A stretch of 64,000 nt of DNA from Serratia symbiotica (Periphyllus acericola) (lineage in GTDB: Bacteria; Pseudomonadota; Gammaproteobacteria; Enterobacterales; Enterobacteriaceae): positions 1,833,959 through 1,897,958 of the forward strand of contig NZ_OZ026452.1 of the NCBI RefSeq assembly GCF_964019515.1, read 5' to 3'. Below the pieces are notes generated by a model. The model searched no databases and was not told the DNA's origin. It worked only from the letters and a program-made list of their open reading frames with translations. A program made the translations under genes and the position numbers. Shown in pieces: positions 9,913-20,395 of this stretch (within the stretch, counting starts at the first letter, position 1; each line of letters begins with the position of its first letter).

Positions 9913-10640
9913 TTATCTTAGATCGCCGAAACTTACATGCAAAGCGGTAATTGCGGTGAGCGCGGTGGTTTCTGTACGCAGAACGCGTGGCCCCAGCAGG
10001 ATATCAGTAAATCCATGGCCGGTGGTCATCGCAATTTCGTTGGCGGATAAACCGCCCTCTGGGCCGATCAGCAAGCCGATGTGATCCACTGGCAGCAGCA
10101 GGGTGTTGATACTGTGGCTGGCACATGGGTGCCAATTCAGTTTCAGGCTGCCGTCCTGTTCAGCACACCAAACCTCCAGCGGCATCGCCGCGCTAATTTC
10201 AGGAATGCGGTTGCGGCCATACTTTTCGCAAGCGGTGATGGCGATCTTTTGCCACTGCTGAATTTTTTTTGTCAGGCGCTCGCCAGAAAGCGTAACGCCG
10301 CAGCGTTCAGAAAACAGCGGGGTGATGACGTTGACGCCCAGCTCAATGGATTTTTGGGTGGTAAACTCAATCTTCTCGCCACGCGAGAGCACTTGGCCAA
10401 GATGCAGAGCGGTGACTCAAAGTCTTCCACCCGGCCAGCACCGCGCCGCACCTGAACACTTTTCTTATCCACCTCGACGATCTTGGCATCGCACACTTGA
10501 TTGCTGCCGTCGAATAGCGCCAACGCCTGAACGATGCTCATGCGTAGTACGCGCACAACGTGGTTGGCCGCCTCAGCGCTCAGGGCGATTTCCTCATAGT
10601 CGGTCAATAGCTGCGGATGGTAAATACGGGGTATGCGCAT
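9913..10640 (-). pseudogene. rsmE: 16S rRNA m3U1498 methyltransferase, frameshifted
   Basis: RsmE methylates U1498 of 16S rRNA. From ATG 10640 the frame reads [32 protein letters not shown] and up to VEDFESPL, then loses homology. The family resumes in another frame as [19 protein letters not shown] and runs to 9913, including the SAM-knot [15 protein letters not shown] and [20 protein letters not shown]. The indel is near 10410-10420. The catalytic C-terminal domain could only be made by internal initiation (ATG at 10392). Confidence 0.88.
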
Positions 10641-10691
10641 GTGATGCTCTTATCCTAACGAAAGGGCACAGCGGATTGGCTTTACCTTGAG

Positions 10692-10712
10692 AGATAGATA
10701 TAGATATAGATA
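10692..10712 (+). repeat. GATATA short tandem repeat
   Basis: Three imperfect units of GATATA/GATAGATATA sit in the gap between rsmE and the glpR remnant. Such a tract can slip in length. No function is apparent. Confidence 0.5.
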
Positions 10713-10754
10713 AAGGCTATAGTAGGTTAGAGGCGATTTTCAATCCTAAATAGC

Positions 10755-11037
10755 GGTGCCTGATGCCATCACACTTTCGGCATTCTCGGCATCAGCGGCA
10801 TCGATATGGACGGTTCGCTGCTGGAATTCGATTATCAAGAAGTGCGCACTAAACGTGCCATTATCGAAAGCTCCCGTTGCGTGATGTTGGTAACCGACCA
10901 TTCTAAATTCAGCCACAACGCCATGGTCAACCTGGGTAACATGAACCTGATTGACTACCTGTTCACCGATCAACGTCCCTGGCCTAGTATGATAAAGATC
11001 ATTGAGCAATACGGATGTGCAACTGGAGTTGTTTTGA
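10755..11037 (+). pseudogene. glpR: glycerol-3-phosphate repressor GlpR, C-terminal fragment
   Basis: DeoR-family repressor of the glp regulon. Only the sugar-phosphate sensing C-terminus remains: FGILGISGIDMDGSLLEFDY, VRTKRAIIESSRCVMLVTDH and SKFSHNAMVNLGNMNLIDYL. Near the end the frame shifts so that the native QLELF-stop lies one frame over at 11035-11037. No N-terminal helix-turn-helix is present upstream, because the gap to rsmE is only about 110 bases. Confidence 0.85.
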
Positions 11038-11237
11038 CCCTCTGCTCGCCATTGCCACTTCCAGGGCTGTGGCTTGCGGGTTCATCAGCCTGCTAAAGCT
11101 ATTATAGCCTGCACCTATAGCTTTTCTCTGGGTATGACCCCTACCACCAAACTGTTACCTCTGTCACGCCTACATTTTTTTTGGTTAATTCTTAGCTTGT
11201 TCATGAGTTTTTGTTTAGGGTGGCATGACGTTGAAAC

Positions 11238-12722
11238 CAGGGATCTGATAGTGATCAGTGGCAGTATTAAAGGTGCCGACATCGCGGCGGATACTGCCGG
11301 GCGTGGGCTATTGGTACTGCTACTGGAGGCGCAAGATCAAGATTTGGCCTGGGCGACCTCTTCTGCCAGTTCTAAGCTGATCCACGATGGCCTGCGCTAT
11401 CTGGAACACTACGCATTCCGTTTAGTGAGCGGAGCGCTAGCCGAACGTGAAGTGATGCTGAAACTGGCACCGCACATCGCATTCCCGATGCGTTTCCGTT
11501 TGCCGTACCAACCGCAACTACGTCCGGCCTGGATGATCCGCCTCGGCCTGTTCCTGTACGATCACCTGGGCAAACGTACCAGTCTGGCAGGCAGCAAAAT
11601 CTTTCGCTTTGGAGCAGAATTGGTCTTAAAGCCTGAGCTAAAGAACAGTTTCGAATATTCTGACTGCTGAGTCGACGATGCACACTTCGTGGTGCTAAAT
11701 GCGCAGGAAGTGGAAAAGCACGGCGGCGAAGTGCGCACCCGCCCCAAAGTGAAGTGCGCATGGTGTGAAAACGGCCTGTGGATGGTGTAAGTGCTCGATA
11801 TCAATAGGGGCAAAACCTTATACCTGGTACCTGGCGCGCTAAGGGCATGGTAAACGCCACTGGCCCCCGGGTGAAACACTTCTTCGACGACGGCCTTAAG
11901 CTGCAATTACCTTACCGCATCCGCCTGATCAAAGGTAGTTACATCGTGGTGCCACGCGTGCACCGTCAGCTACAGTCCTACATTTTGCAGAACGAAGACC
12001 AGCGCATCGTCTTCGTGATCCCATGGAATGATGAGTTCTCTATCATTGGCACTACCGATATGCAATACCATGGTGATCCGCAAGGAGTGAAGATCGACGA
12101 GAATGAAATCAACTACCTGCTAAACGTGTACAACCACGACTTCAAAAAACCGTTGAGCCGCAACGACATCGTCTGGAGCTACTCCGGCGTCCGTCCGCTG
12201 TGCGATGATGAGTCTGATTCTCCACAAGCAGTCACTCTCGACTACACGCTAGACATACAGGATGAGCAGGGTAAAGCACTGTTGCTATCGGTGTTCGGCG
12301 GCAAATTGACCACCTACCACAAGCTGGCTGAGCATGCGATGGAAAAGCTAGCGCACTACTACCCTGGCTGTGTGCCCCTGCGTGGACCAAAAATATTACG
12401 CTGCCTGGCGGCGACATCGCTGGCGAGCGCGACTGGCTGCCGGGATCCATGGCGCGCCGCTATGCTCACACCTAGGGTAGCCACAGCGAATTGATCCTGG
12501 CCGCTGCCAACAGCCTGGGTGATCTGAGTGAAGATTTCGGCCACGGCCTGTACCATGTACCAAGCCAAGCTACACTACCTGATCGAGAAAGAATGGGTAG
12601 TGGAACTGGACGACGCCATCTGGCGACGCACTAAGCTGGGCCTGTGGCTCGATGCAGCGCAGCAGGCGTGGGTGAAAACCTGGCTGGCGAAATACACAAA
12701 AAGGCTATCTCTCGTTTACTAA
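11238..12722 (+). pseudogene. glpD: aerobic glycerol-3-phosphate dehydrogenase, broken
   Basis: GlpD is a membrane-associated flavoprotein oxidising glycerol-3-phosphate. The native start codon appears changed (GTT before ETRDLIVI). The frame then runs with SSASSKLIHDGLRYLEHYAF, PHIAFPMRFRLPYQPQLRPA and AWMIRLGLFLYDHLGKRTSL to a TGA replacing Trp at FEYSDC near 11668. Further stops and frameshifts follow, then VNATGPRVKHFFDDG to LLSVFGGKLTTYHKLAEHAM, another frameshift near 12360, and a ragged tail to 12722. Together with glpR it shows loss of glycerol-3-phosphate use. Its stop codon lies inside the 12720 repeat. Confidence 0.92.
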
Positions 12723-12871
12723 GAACCTAACCCAGTAGGCGTACATTGTTGTAGCCAGTTTGGATACCGACAGCACACAATAGCCCGAGTGTACATGGCG
12801 TACGTGAGGAGGGTGAGCACTGCCCAGGTGCAAAATGGCAAATAAAATAACCTACTGGGATGGGTTCTAAG
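12720..12871. repeat. 150-bp dispersed repeat with inverted ends, copy 2
   Basis: Same family as 571-720, in opposite orientation. The ends AAGAACCTAACCCAGTAGG and CCTACTGGGATGGGTTCT are inverted copies. It begins within the last codon of the glpD remnant. No ORF. The rest of the gap to asd (12872-13066) shows nothing recognisable. Confidence 0.7.
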
Positions 12872-13066
12872 CACCAAGCTGTATGAGGCCAATAGAGATA
12901 ATAATTAAGCCTTTTTTTGCACCATAATTTCCGATCTCGAATCTCCCCTCTATAAAGGTGCAGATAGTTTCCCCTGCGGATTGACCTTCGCCGCACTGCA
13001 ATGTGGCTTTCAGGGTCGCCAGAGATTAAGACTAAACGCACCGCGATAAAACAGGGGATAGCCATC

Positions 13067-14170
13067 TCACAACAGGATATTCAACATACGGCGCAGCGGC
13101 TCAGCCGCGCCCCAAAGCAGTTGGTCACCCACGGTAAATGCAGACAAGTAGTGCGGCCCCATATTCAGCTTGCGAAGCCTCCCGACCGGCGTATTTAACG
13201 TGCCGGTCACCGCTGCTGGCGTCAGTTCACGCAGGGTCAATTCGCGGTCATTCGGGATCACCCGCATCCAGTCGTTATGCATTGCCAGCGTTTGTTCGAT
13301 TTCCGGCAACGATATGTCTTTTTTTAGCTTCAGGGTGAACGCCTGGCTGTGGCAGCGCAGTGTACCAACGCGTACGCACAGACCATCTATAGGGATCACA
13401 CTGGAGGTATTCAAAATTTTGTTGGTCTCCGCCTGGCCTTTCCACTCTTCACGACTCTGTCCGTTATTAAGCGGCTTATCGATCCATGGGATCAGACTGC
13501 CAGCCAGCGGCACACCGAAGTTATCGGTTGGCAGCTTGCCGCTGCGGGTGGCTGTGGTTACCTTACGTTCGATATCCAAAATCGCCGAGGCAGGGTTATG
13601 TAACTCTTGCGCAACCTCAGCGTGCAGCAGGCCCATTTGGGTTAGTAGTTCACGCATGTGGCGCGCCCCACCGCCAGAGGCCGCCTGATAGGTGGCGACT
13701 GATGCCCACTCCACCCAGCCGTTGGCGAACAGGCCACCGAGCGACATCAGCATCAGGCTTACGGCACAGTTGCCGCCAACAAAGATCTTGATGCCTTTAT
13801 CCAGCCCCTGTTGGATCATCGCGTAGTTGACCGGGTCCAAGATAATGATAGCATCATCCCGCATGCGCAGTGAAGAGGCGGCGTCAATCCAGTAACCCTG
13901 CCAGCCGCTTTTACGCAGCTTAGGATAAACTTCGTTAGTATACTCTCCGCCTTGGCAGGTAATAATGATGTCGAGCGCGCTCAGTGCATCAACATCATAG
14001 GCATCCTGCAACCTGCCCAGCTGGCCACCGAATGCTGGCGCAGCAGAACCGGGCTGTGAAGTGGAGAAAAAGACTGGGCGAATGGCATCAAAATCGTGCT
14101 CTTCCATCATACGGTGCATGAGAACCGAGCCGACCATTCCGCGCCAGCCGATGAAACCAACATTTTTCAT
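13067..14170 (-). CDS. asd: aspartate-semialdehyde dehydrogenase
   Basis: Asd reduces aspartyl phosphate to aspartate semialdehyde, the branch point to lysine, diaminopimelate, threonine and methionine. Starting at ATG 14170 ([18 protein letters not shown]) gives 367 residues, the E. coli length; ATG 14176 would add two. The NADP motif GWRGMVGS, the catalytic cysteine in [29 protein letters not shown] and [13 protein letters not shown] are present. Intact, as expected because DAP is needed for the cell wall. It is isolated, with decayed glpD downstream. Confidence 0.97.
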   Translation of the reverse strand: MKNVGFIGWRGMVGSVLMHRMMEEHDFDAIRPVFFSTSQPGSAAPAFGGQLGRLQDAYDVDALSALDIIITCQGGEYTNEVYPKLRKSGWQGYWIDAASSLRMRDDAIIILDPVNYAMIQQGLDKGIKIFVGGNCAVSLMLMSLGGLFANGWVEWASVATYQAASGGGARHMRELLTQMGLLHAEVAQELHNPASAILDIERKVTTATRSGKLPTDNFGVPLAGSLIPWIDKPLNNGQSREEWKGQAETNKILNTSSVIPIDGLCVRVGTLRCHSQAFTLKLKKDISLPEIEQTLAMHNDWMRVIPNDRELTLRELTPAAVTGTLNTPVGRLRKLNMGPHYLSAFTVGDQLLWGAAEPLRRMLNILL

Positions 14171-14372
14171 AATCACTGTGTCCTGCCTTGTAAAGGGCTA
14201 TTAGGTTGAGTTATGTGTAATATCTCTTCACCTTACAAAATGACAAAATGTTAGCATGTTAGCGCAGGCGCAAAGTGAATTTATTCTATGGCGAGGCATT
14301 TTTTAGCAATCCTGCTTATAAGTCACCATACGCACGGAAAGAGCGGCGCGTTTTCTCTATTTCGAGGTAATA

Positions 14373-14966
14373 ATGACAGAGATGATTTCAGCTACAGTGT
14401 TGCTGTTTTTAATCATGGATCCACTGGGAAACCTGCCGATTTTTATGTCGGTACTCAAGCACCTGGAGCCACGTCGCCGGCGAGTGGTACTGATCCGCGA
14501 GTTGTTGATCGCCTTGCTGCTAATGCTGATCTTCCTGTTTGCTGGTGAGAAGATCCTGGCGTTCCTCAACCTGCGCACCGAGACCGTTTCTATCTCCGGC
14601 GGGATCATTTTGTTTCTGATCGCCATCAAGATGATTTTCCCCTCGCAGGAGGGCAACAGCTTTGGGCTTTCTCCTGGTGAGGAACCCTTTTTAGTGCCGC
14701 TGGCGATCCCGCTGGTAGCTGGGCCATCGATTCTGGCAGCACTGATGCTGCTGTCGCACAAGTACCCAAACTTGCTACCTCATCTGGTGATAGCACTGTT
14801 GATTGCTTGGGGGATTTCTGCGGCTATCCTACTGATGTCTAATCTGTTCCTGCGCCTGTTGGGTAGCAAAGGGATCAGTGCGTTGGAAAGATTAATGGGT
14901 TTGATTTTGGTAATGCTGTCTACCCAGATGTTCCTAGACGGCGTGCGGACTTATATGAAACTGTAA
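14373..14966 (+). CDS. yhgN: MarC/YhgN family integral membrane protein
   Basis: Six-helix membrane protein of the UPF0056/MarC (NAAT) family, 197 residues as in E. coli YhgN. Hydrophobic segments are visible throughout, with the family motifs FLIMDPLGNLPIF and PLAIPLVAGPS. Its substrate is uncertain. It is divergent from asd, which matches the E. coli neighbourhood. A GAGGTAATA sequence just before the ATG serves as ribosome binding site. Confidence 0.95.
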   Translation: MTEMISATVLLFLIMDPLGNLPIFMSVLKHLEPRRRRVVLIRELLIALLLMLIFLFAGEKILAFLNLRTETVSISGGIILFLIAIKMIFPSQEGNSFGLSPGEEPFLVPLAIPLVAGPSILAALMLLSHKYPNLLPHLVIALLIAWGISAAILLMSNLFLRLLGSKGISALERLMGLILVMLSTQMFLDGVRTYMKL

Positions 14967-14974
14967 CGGGAATA

Positions 14975-14993
14975 CTGGTGCCTGAAGCACCAG
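14975..14993 (+). terminator. hairpin after yhgN
   Basis: CTGGTGC-CTGAA-GCACCAG forms a perfect 7-bp stem 8 bases after the yhgN stop. There is no U-tract on either strand, so it is a weak or bidirectional terminator candidate between yhgN and the convergent gntK remnant. Confidence 0.5.
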
Positions 14994-15007
14994 CAATAGA
15001 TGCGTGG

Positions 15008-15085
15008 TTAACGGGAGGCCACGCCCTGAACATAAGCGATAATATCAGCAACCACACAGTCCAGAGGTTGGTTGCTATCGATCGC
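15008..15085 (-). pseudogene. gntK: gluconokinase C-terminal remnant
   Basis: Minus-strand frame gives NQPLDCVVADIIAYVQGVAS before a stop at 15008-15010. This is like the DQPLEGVVASTIEVI end of GntK, which neighbours yhgN in E. coli. The rest is missing: the IS5 copy at 15086 abuts it. Identification rests on about 22 residues plus synteny. Confidence 0.55.
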
Positions 15086-16142
15086 GGCGTTGTTGAATAA
15101 ATCGGATTTGGAATAAAGAGTCCCATGAATGGGCAGCTTTCAGGCAAGGCGTACACTTTCTGGCATACCGGCGAGCGTCATCTTGTTTAATGCACAGATC
15201 ATGGCCAGCGCCTCTGCAACTTGCCCATCATAATCTCGCAGCGACAGGTGACCACCAAATAGCTGTTTTACTCTGTACTTCGCTGTTGCCGCTATCGAAC
15301 GTCGGTGGTAGCCTGTGATACTTTTTCACCGTGTGTTGTCTCCGGTAAGGCGCTGGTTCGCCACCGCTTGATTTCGCTCTGCATAGTCTGCCGACCAATA
15401 ACGGGCTCCGCTGCTGGGCGGTATTAACGCCTTGAGCTTCTTGCCCCTTAACTCATCATCACACACTCGCGTATCCTAAGCCCGATCCGCCGAGGCGACT
15501 TTGATTTTACGGTACCTCTGGCGGATGAGACCTGGGAAGGCTGCGGTATCGGTGACATTGCTCAAGGAAAGGTCAGCACAGATGACCTCATGTGTTTCTG
15601 TATCTACGGCCAAATGCAGTTTTCGCCAGATCCGCCGTTTTTCCTGACCGTGTTTTTTTTACCTTCCACTCACCTTCACCCAACACGTTGAGCCCGCTAG
15701 AGTCGATAACGAGGTGCGCAATTTCACCTGGCGTTGGGGTTTTAAACGGGACATGGCCGGACTTTGCCCGCTTACTGATGCAGGTGTCGTCCGGGCAGTT
15801 CAACGGCACTTTGATCAGTGTGACAATGGAGTCGCCGAAGCCCTGGAGGGCGCGAAGTGTCAGGCCGAAAATCCGTTTCAGCATCAATACGCTGGTGATT
15901 GCCATATCGGAATAATGTGGTTGGCGACCACGCAGAGAAGGTTTTGCCTCGCAGTACCAGGCGTGAAGTGCCGTTTCATCCACCGAGAAAGTGAGTGAAC
16001 CCCGAGCGATAAGGGCGTTGTTGTAAGCCTTTCAGTTGGTGATATTGAACTTTTACTGGGCCACGGCATGTCGCTATTTTGACAGAAGGAGAGTGATCTA
16101 ATCCTCGTCCAGGCCAAAAGTTCGATTTATTCAACAACGCCC
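15086..16142 (-). mobile_element. IS5-family element, transposase inactivated
   Basis: Near-complete element, about 1,057 bases, ends GGCGTTGTTGAATAAATCGG (15087) and TCGATTTATTCAACAACGCC (16122-16141). The minus-strand transposase has stops early (Q to TAA, W to TGA in the KFNITNWKAY block). It reads MAITSVLMLKRIFGLTLRAL to GLNVLGEGEWKVKK, then frameshifts at a run of 8 A (copy at 58028 has 7). It also carries the TAG in the AYDTR motif shared by all copies in this window. It has cut the gntK remnant on one side and an IS630 copy on the other. Confidence 0.85.
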
Positions 16143-16557
16143 GTCAGATGCAAAAAATTATCCAGAAAACACCAGATAAAAATTATGCCAGACGCCTTAT
16201 CGCCATGTTGATATTACACCGTAGCAACACGCTGACTTACCTAGGTAAAACCTTATGTGTCGCCCGTTCCTCTGTCGGACTATGGGTTAATTTGTTCACA
16301 TTGGTCGGCTATGAAGGATTGGCAAGCCTTTCACCTGGACGCCCCTGAAAATAGCCCACGGAGGCGATGTTAAAGATGCTTGATTTGCTCGTTCAGCGTT
16401 CTCCACAGGACTTTTGCTATCTGCGTTATCGGTGGAATACTGAGATGTTAACGGATGGGCAAGTTGCAGAGGCGCTGGCCATGATCTGTGCATTAAACAA
16501 ATTGAAATTAATAAATTATTTAACTCGACGTTACATCCTGGCTCACTTCGGCGCTGG
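16143..16557 (+). mobile_element. IS630-family fragment with a 47-bp IS5 insert
   Basis: Plus strand matches the IS630 copy at 42018 onward: QKIIQKTPDKNYARRLIAML, GYEGLASLSPGRP (then a stop) and MLKMLDLLVQRSPQDF. At 16454-16500 a 47-base piece of IS5 transposase (GQVAEALAMICALNK) interrupts IS630 between TTAACG and ATTGAAATT, which are contiguous in the other copy. The 5' end was removed by the IS5 copy at 15086; the 3' end stops at 16557. Confidence 0.8.
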
Positions 16558-16558
16558 A

Positions 16559-16580
16559 GGGGCTTTTTTGAATAAATCAG
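16559..16580 (+). mobile_element. solo IS5/IS903-type terminal repeat
   Basis: GGGCTTTTTTGAATAAATCAG is an IS5-type end with no element body attached. It directly joins the IS630 fragment to the truncated gene that follows. It is a scar of deletion or excision. Confidence 0.6.
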
Positions 16581-16581
16581 G

Positions 16582-16766
16582 CCGCACAAGAATATGACGA
16601 GTTGAAACAAAATGCGCGTGAGCAGGCTGCGGTAGCTGCCGAGGCATTATTACATGCGGCGCTGTGGTCGTTCTTCGCATTATTTATCGGCGTGGTGATC
16701 AGCGCACTGGCCGGTTTGTTGGGGGTAACTACCAACACCCACCGTGTGACCGAAAGTCAACCGTAA
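16582..16766 (+). pseudogene. C-terminal fragment of an unrecognised membrane protein
   Basis: An open frame with no start gives QEYDELKQNAREQAAVAAEA, one hydrophobic segment (ALWSFFALFIGVVISALAGL) and a stop at 16764-16766. It looks like the tail of a single-pass or small membrane protein truncated by the IS end at 16580. I do not recognise the family. Confidence 0.5.
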
Positions 16767-17087
16767 GTTGTCATGATCCCGGCCTCTTTTCGCATCTTTG
16801 TGTGGGAATGTGAGGTTGGGTGACAGCTAGGAAAGACTAGCTTCCTGATGTATCATTTTCCGCTTGCCATCAGCGCTCTGTATCTTTGGCACAATTTGGT
16901 GATACCATCCACCAAGCCAAACGCGGCTGAGTGAGGTAACCCCTTCATTCTGTACACCAAGTTAGGTTTCAATCTGGCAATTGTGGGCGAGATCTGCCAC
17001 CTAACTGAGAAAACCCAAAACGCAATTTTTGTATTGCATGTGATCTGTCGTGTGGGTCACCACTGTAGCTGTAGATAAGGATTTTTA
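16767..17087 (+). other. thrS upstream region without a gene
   Basis: No ORF or RNA gene is apparent in these 321 bases. The last part should be the thrS leader; AAGGAT at 17077-17082 is its ribosome binding site. In E. coli ThrRS represses its own mRNA by binding a tRNA-like leader. I could not confirm such a fold here by eye. Confidence 0.45.
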
Positions 17088-19016
17088 ATGCCTGTTATTT
17101 CGCTTCCAGACAGAAGTCAGCGTCATTTTGATTACCCCATTTCCCCGTTGGATGTTGCCCGTGATATCGGCCCTGGTTTGGCGAAAGCCTGTATTGCTGG
17201 CCGTGTCAATGGTGAGCTGGTTGACGCCTGTGATTTGATTAAATCCGATGCGCAGTTAGCGATCATCACCATAAAGGATGCCGAGGGTCTGGAAATCATG
17301 CGCCACTCTTGTGCGCACCTGTTAGGACACGCCATTAAACAGTTGTGGCCGGACACTAAAATGGCCATCGGCCCGGTGATCGATAACGGTTTCTACTATG
17401 ACGTTGACATCGAACGTACTTTGACGAAGGAAGATTTGGATCTGCTTGAAAAACGTATGCATGCGTTAGCTGACAAAGACTACGATATCATCAAGAAAAA
17501 GGTCAGTTGGCAAGAGGCGCGTTATACCTTCTCTGCGCGTGGTGAAAGCTACAAAGTGGCGATTCTAGACGAGAACATCGGCCATGATGATCTTCCTGGC
17601 CTGTATCATCACGAAGAATACATTGACATGTGCCGTGGTCCACATGTGCCGAATATGCGTTTTTGCCATCATTTCAAGCTACAAAAAACTTCTGGCGCAT
17701 ACTGGCGCGGCGACAGCAAAAATAAAATGTTGCAGCGTATCTACGGCACAGCTTGGGCGGATGAGAAGCAGCTGAACGCCTACCTGCAACTTTTGGAAGA
17801 GGCAGCCAAACGCGATCATCGTAAGATCGGTAAACAGCTCGACCTGTATCATATGCAGGAAGAAGCACCTGGCATTGTGTTTTGGCACAACGATGGCTGG
17901 ACCGTTTTCCGTGAATTGGAAGCTTTTGTGCGCATGAAGCTCAAAGAGTATCAGTATCAGGAAGTGAAAGGTCCGTTCATGATGGATCGTGTGCTGTGGG
18001 AAAAAACTGGCCATTGGGAAAACTATAAAGACGCCATGTTCACCACCTCGTCGGAAAACCGCGAGTACTGTATTAAGCCGATGAACTGCCCAGGCCATGT
18101 ACAGATCTTCAACCAAGGCTTTAAGTCGTATCGCGATTTGCCGTTGCGCATGGGGGAGTTCGGCAGTTGCCAACGTAACGAACCTTCGGGTTCTCTGCAC
18201 GGTTTGATGCGTGTACGTGGCTTTACGCAAGATGACGCCCACATCTTTTGTACCGAAGAGCAGGTGCGTGCCGAAGTGAACGCATGTATTCGTATGGTCT
18301 ATGATATATATGCTACCTTTGGTTTCGACAAGATTGCGGTTAAGTTGTCTACTCGCCCCGAGAAGCGCATTGGCACGGATGATATTTGGACTCGTGCGGA
18401 AGAAGACCTGGCCGCTGCACTGACCGAAAACGGTATTCCATTTGAATATCAGCTGGGTGAGGGGGCATTCTACGGACCAAAAATTGAATTTACCCTGCAT
18501 GATTGTTTGGATCGCGCATGGCAATGTGGTACCGTGCAGCTTGATTTCTTCTTACCGGGTCGTTTAGGCGCATCCTATGTTGGCGGAGACAACGATCGTG
18601 TCGTGCCGGTGATGATTCACCGCGCCATATTAGGTTCCATGGAACGTTTCATCGGTATCCTTACTGAAGAATACGCTGGATTCTACCCAACATGGATCTC
18701 TCCGGTGCAGGTCGTGGTCATGAATATCACCGACATCCAGTCCGATTACGTCCAGCAAGTGACCAAAAAACTGCAAGATGCCGGTATTCGCGCTAAAGCA
18801 GACTTGAGAAATGAGAAGATAGGCTTTAAAATTCGCGAGCATACATTACGTCGGGTTCCTTATATGTTAGTATGCGGTGATAAAGAGGTCAAATCAGGCA
18901 ACGTTGCCGTTCGTACCCGCCGTGGCAAAGACTTGGGAAGCCAAGACGTAAACGAAGTCGTAGACAAGCTGCTAAAAGAGATCCGCAGCCGTAGTCTTAA
19001 TCAACTGGAGGAATAA
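17088..19016 (+). CDS. thrS: threonyl-tRNA synthetase
   Basis: Class II synthetase charging tRNA-Thr, 642 residues, exactly the E. coli length. Visible in order: TGS domain ([20 protein letters not shown]), the editing domain with [18 protein letters not shown] and [15 protein letters not shown], and the catalytic core with zinc ligands in [10 protein letters not shown] (Cys about residue 334). Also visible are [20 protein letters not shown], motif 3 ([18 protein letters not shown]) and the anticodon-binding C-terminus. It is the first gene of thrS-infC-rpmI-rplT. The infC Shine-Dalgarno lies in its last codons. Confidence 0.98.
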   Translation: MPVISLPDRSQRHFDYPISPLDVARDIGPGLAKACIAGRVNGELVDACDLIKSDAQLAIITIKDAEGLEIMRHSCAHLLGHAIKQLWPDTKMAIGPVIDNGFYYDVDIERTLTKEDLDLLEKRMHALADKDYDIIKKKVSWQEARYTFSARGESYKVAILDENIGHDDLPGLYHHEEYIDMCRGPHVPNMRFCHHFKLQKTSGAYWRGDSKNKMLQRIYGTAWADEKQLNAYLQLLEEAAKRDHRKIGKQLDLYHMQEEAPGIVFWHNDGWTVFRELEAFVRMKLKEYQYQEVKGPFMMDRVLWEKTGHWENYKDAMFTTSSENREYCIKPMNCPGHVQIFNQGFKSYRDLPLRMGEFGSCQRNEPSGSLHGLMRVRGFTQDDAHIFCTEEQVRAEVNACIRMVYDIYATFGFDKIAVKLSTRPEKRIGTDDIWTRAEEDLAAALTENGIPFEYQLGEGAFYGPKIEFTLHDCLDRAWQCGTVQLDFFLPGRLGASYVGGDNDRVVPVMIHRAILGSMERFIGILTEEYAGFYPTWISPVQVVVMNITDIQSDYVQQVTKKLQDAGIRAKADLRNEKIGFKIREHTLRRVPYMLVCGDKEVKSGNVAVRTRRGKDLGSQDVNEVVDKLLKEIRSRSLNQLEE

Positions 19017-19019
19017 AGT

Positions 19020-19571
19020 ATTAAAGGCGGAAAACGAGTTCAATCGGCGCGTCCCAATCGCATTAACAGAGAAATTCGGGTGCAAGAAGTTCGCCTAACA
19101 GGCATCGATAGCGAGCAGATTGGTATTGTCAGTCTGAATGAAGCTCTTCAAAAAGCCGGGGAAGCCGGCGCTGATTTAGTTGAAATCAGCCCAAATGCCG
19201 AACCGCCAGTTTGCCGGATCATGGATTACGGCAAATTCCTTTACGAGAAGAGCAAGTCGACCAAAGAACAGAAGAAGAAACAAAAAGTTATTCAGGTTAA
19301 GGAAATCAAATTCCGTCCTGGTACTGATGATGGCGACTATCAGGTCAAACTACGCAACCTGGTTCGCTTTCTGGAAGATGGCGATAAAGCCAAAATCACT
19401 CTGCGTTTCCGTGGACGTGAAATGGCGCACCAACAGATCGGTATGGAAGTGCTTAACCGCGTCCGTAGAGATCTGTGTGAAGAAGCTGATCTAGCCGTTG
19501 TTGAATCCTTCCCAACGAAGATCGAAGGCCGTCAGATGATCATGGTGCTCGCACCGAAGAAAAAACAGTAA
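19020..19571 (+). CDS. infC: translation initiation factor IF-3, AUU start
   Basis: IF-3 prevents subunit joining and checks initiator tRNA pairing. The full 183-residue frame ([19 protein letters not shown] onward) begins at ATT 19020-19022, the rare start conserved in infC. IF-3 discriminates against AUU, so it represses its own synthesis. GGAGGAATAA lies just upstream, overlapping the thrS stop. An in-frame GTG at 19080 would drop the N-terminal segment and is not preferred. Family motifs [20 protein letters not shown] and [16 protein letters not shown] are intact. Confidence 0.95.
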   Translation: MKGGKRVQSARPNRINREIRVQEVRLTGIDSEQIGIVSLNEALQKAGEAGADLVEISPNAEPPVCRIMDYGKFLYEKSKSTKEQKKKQKVIQVKEIKFRPGTDDGDYQVKLRNLVRFLEDGDKAKITLRFRGREMAHQQIGMEVLNRVRRDLCEEADLAVVESFPTKIEGRQMIMVLAPKKKQ

Positions 19572-19589
19572 GGCTTCCAAGTAATCGAA

Positions 19590-19615
19590 CCCGCACAGCG
19601 ACCGGGCCGTGTGGG
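19590..19615 (+). promoter_or_regulatory. hairpin in the infC-rpmI gap
   Basis: CCCGCAC and GTGTGGG pair (7 bp with one GU) over a GC-rich loop, followed by CGTTTTGGTTTT. In E. coli, L20 controls rpmI translation by binding structures between infC and rpmI. This hairpin is the natural candidate for part of that operator, or for an attenuator. Function is inferred. Confidence 0.45.
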
Positions 19616-19677
19616 CGTTTTGGTTTTATTCGCCTAACTGATTCGCTGTTTAACAATGCGAAGTGGATTTAATTAAA

Positions 19678-19875
19678 ATGCCAAAGATTAAAACTGTACG
19701 TAGTGCAGCCAAACGCTTTAAAAAGACCGGTAGCGGTGGTTTTAAGCGCAAACATGCTAACCTACGTCATATTCTGACCAAAAAAGCAACTAAGCGTAAA
19801 CGTCACCTGCGGCCAAAAGGCTTGGTATCTAAAAACGATCTGGCTCTGGTTGTCGCGTGCCTGCCGTACGCATAA
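19678..19875 (+). CDS. rpmI: 50S ribosomal protein L35
   Basis: 65 residues, as in E. coli. The start is the ATG at 19678 ([20 protein letters not shown]); a frame from 19663 adds five residues that the family lacks. Highly basic, ending LVVACLPYA. Located between infC and rplT as in all enterics. Confidence 0.97.
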   Translation: MPKIKTVRSAAKRFKKTGSGGFKRKHANLRHILTKKATKRKRHLRPKGLVSKNDLALVVACLPYA

Positions 19876-19899
19876 ATCATCTTTTTGAATTTAGAATAA

Positions 19900-20274
<375 letters not shown>

Positions 20275-20281
20275 TAAAGTC

Positions 20282-20310
20282 AAAAGAGGGGGCATGCCCC
20301 TCCTCTTTTA
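20282..20310 (+). terminator. rho-independent terminator after rplT
   Basis: AAAAGAGGGG-GCAT-GCCCCTCCTCTTTT forms a long GC-rich stem with a U-rich 3' arm, 8 bases after the rplT stop. It separates the thrS-rplT unit from the pheM leader. Confidence 0.85.
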
Positions 20311-20395
20311 TTCATCGTTTATAGCTAAAAATATTGACTTTCATGACCAATAGCTATAGCACAGGTGGGTAATCATCGACAAGGTAACGCAATCC

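Noticed and set aside
9552-9950. 132-codon plus-strand frame opposite gshB
   Set aside because: Shadow of the gshB coding region; no independent support.
13170-13688. 172-codon plus-strand frame opposite asd
   Set aside because: Shadow frame; asd is intact and full length on the minus strand.
17679-18524. 281-codon open frame on the minus strand opposite thrS
   Set aside because: It is a shadow of the strongly conserved thrS frame; its translation resembles no protein family and it has no ribosome binding site.
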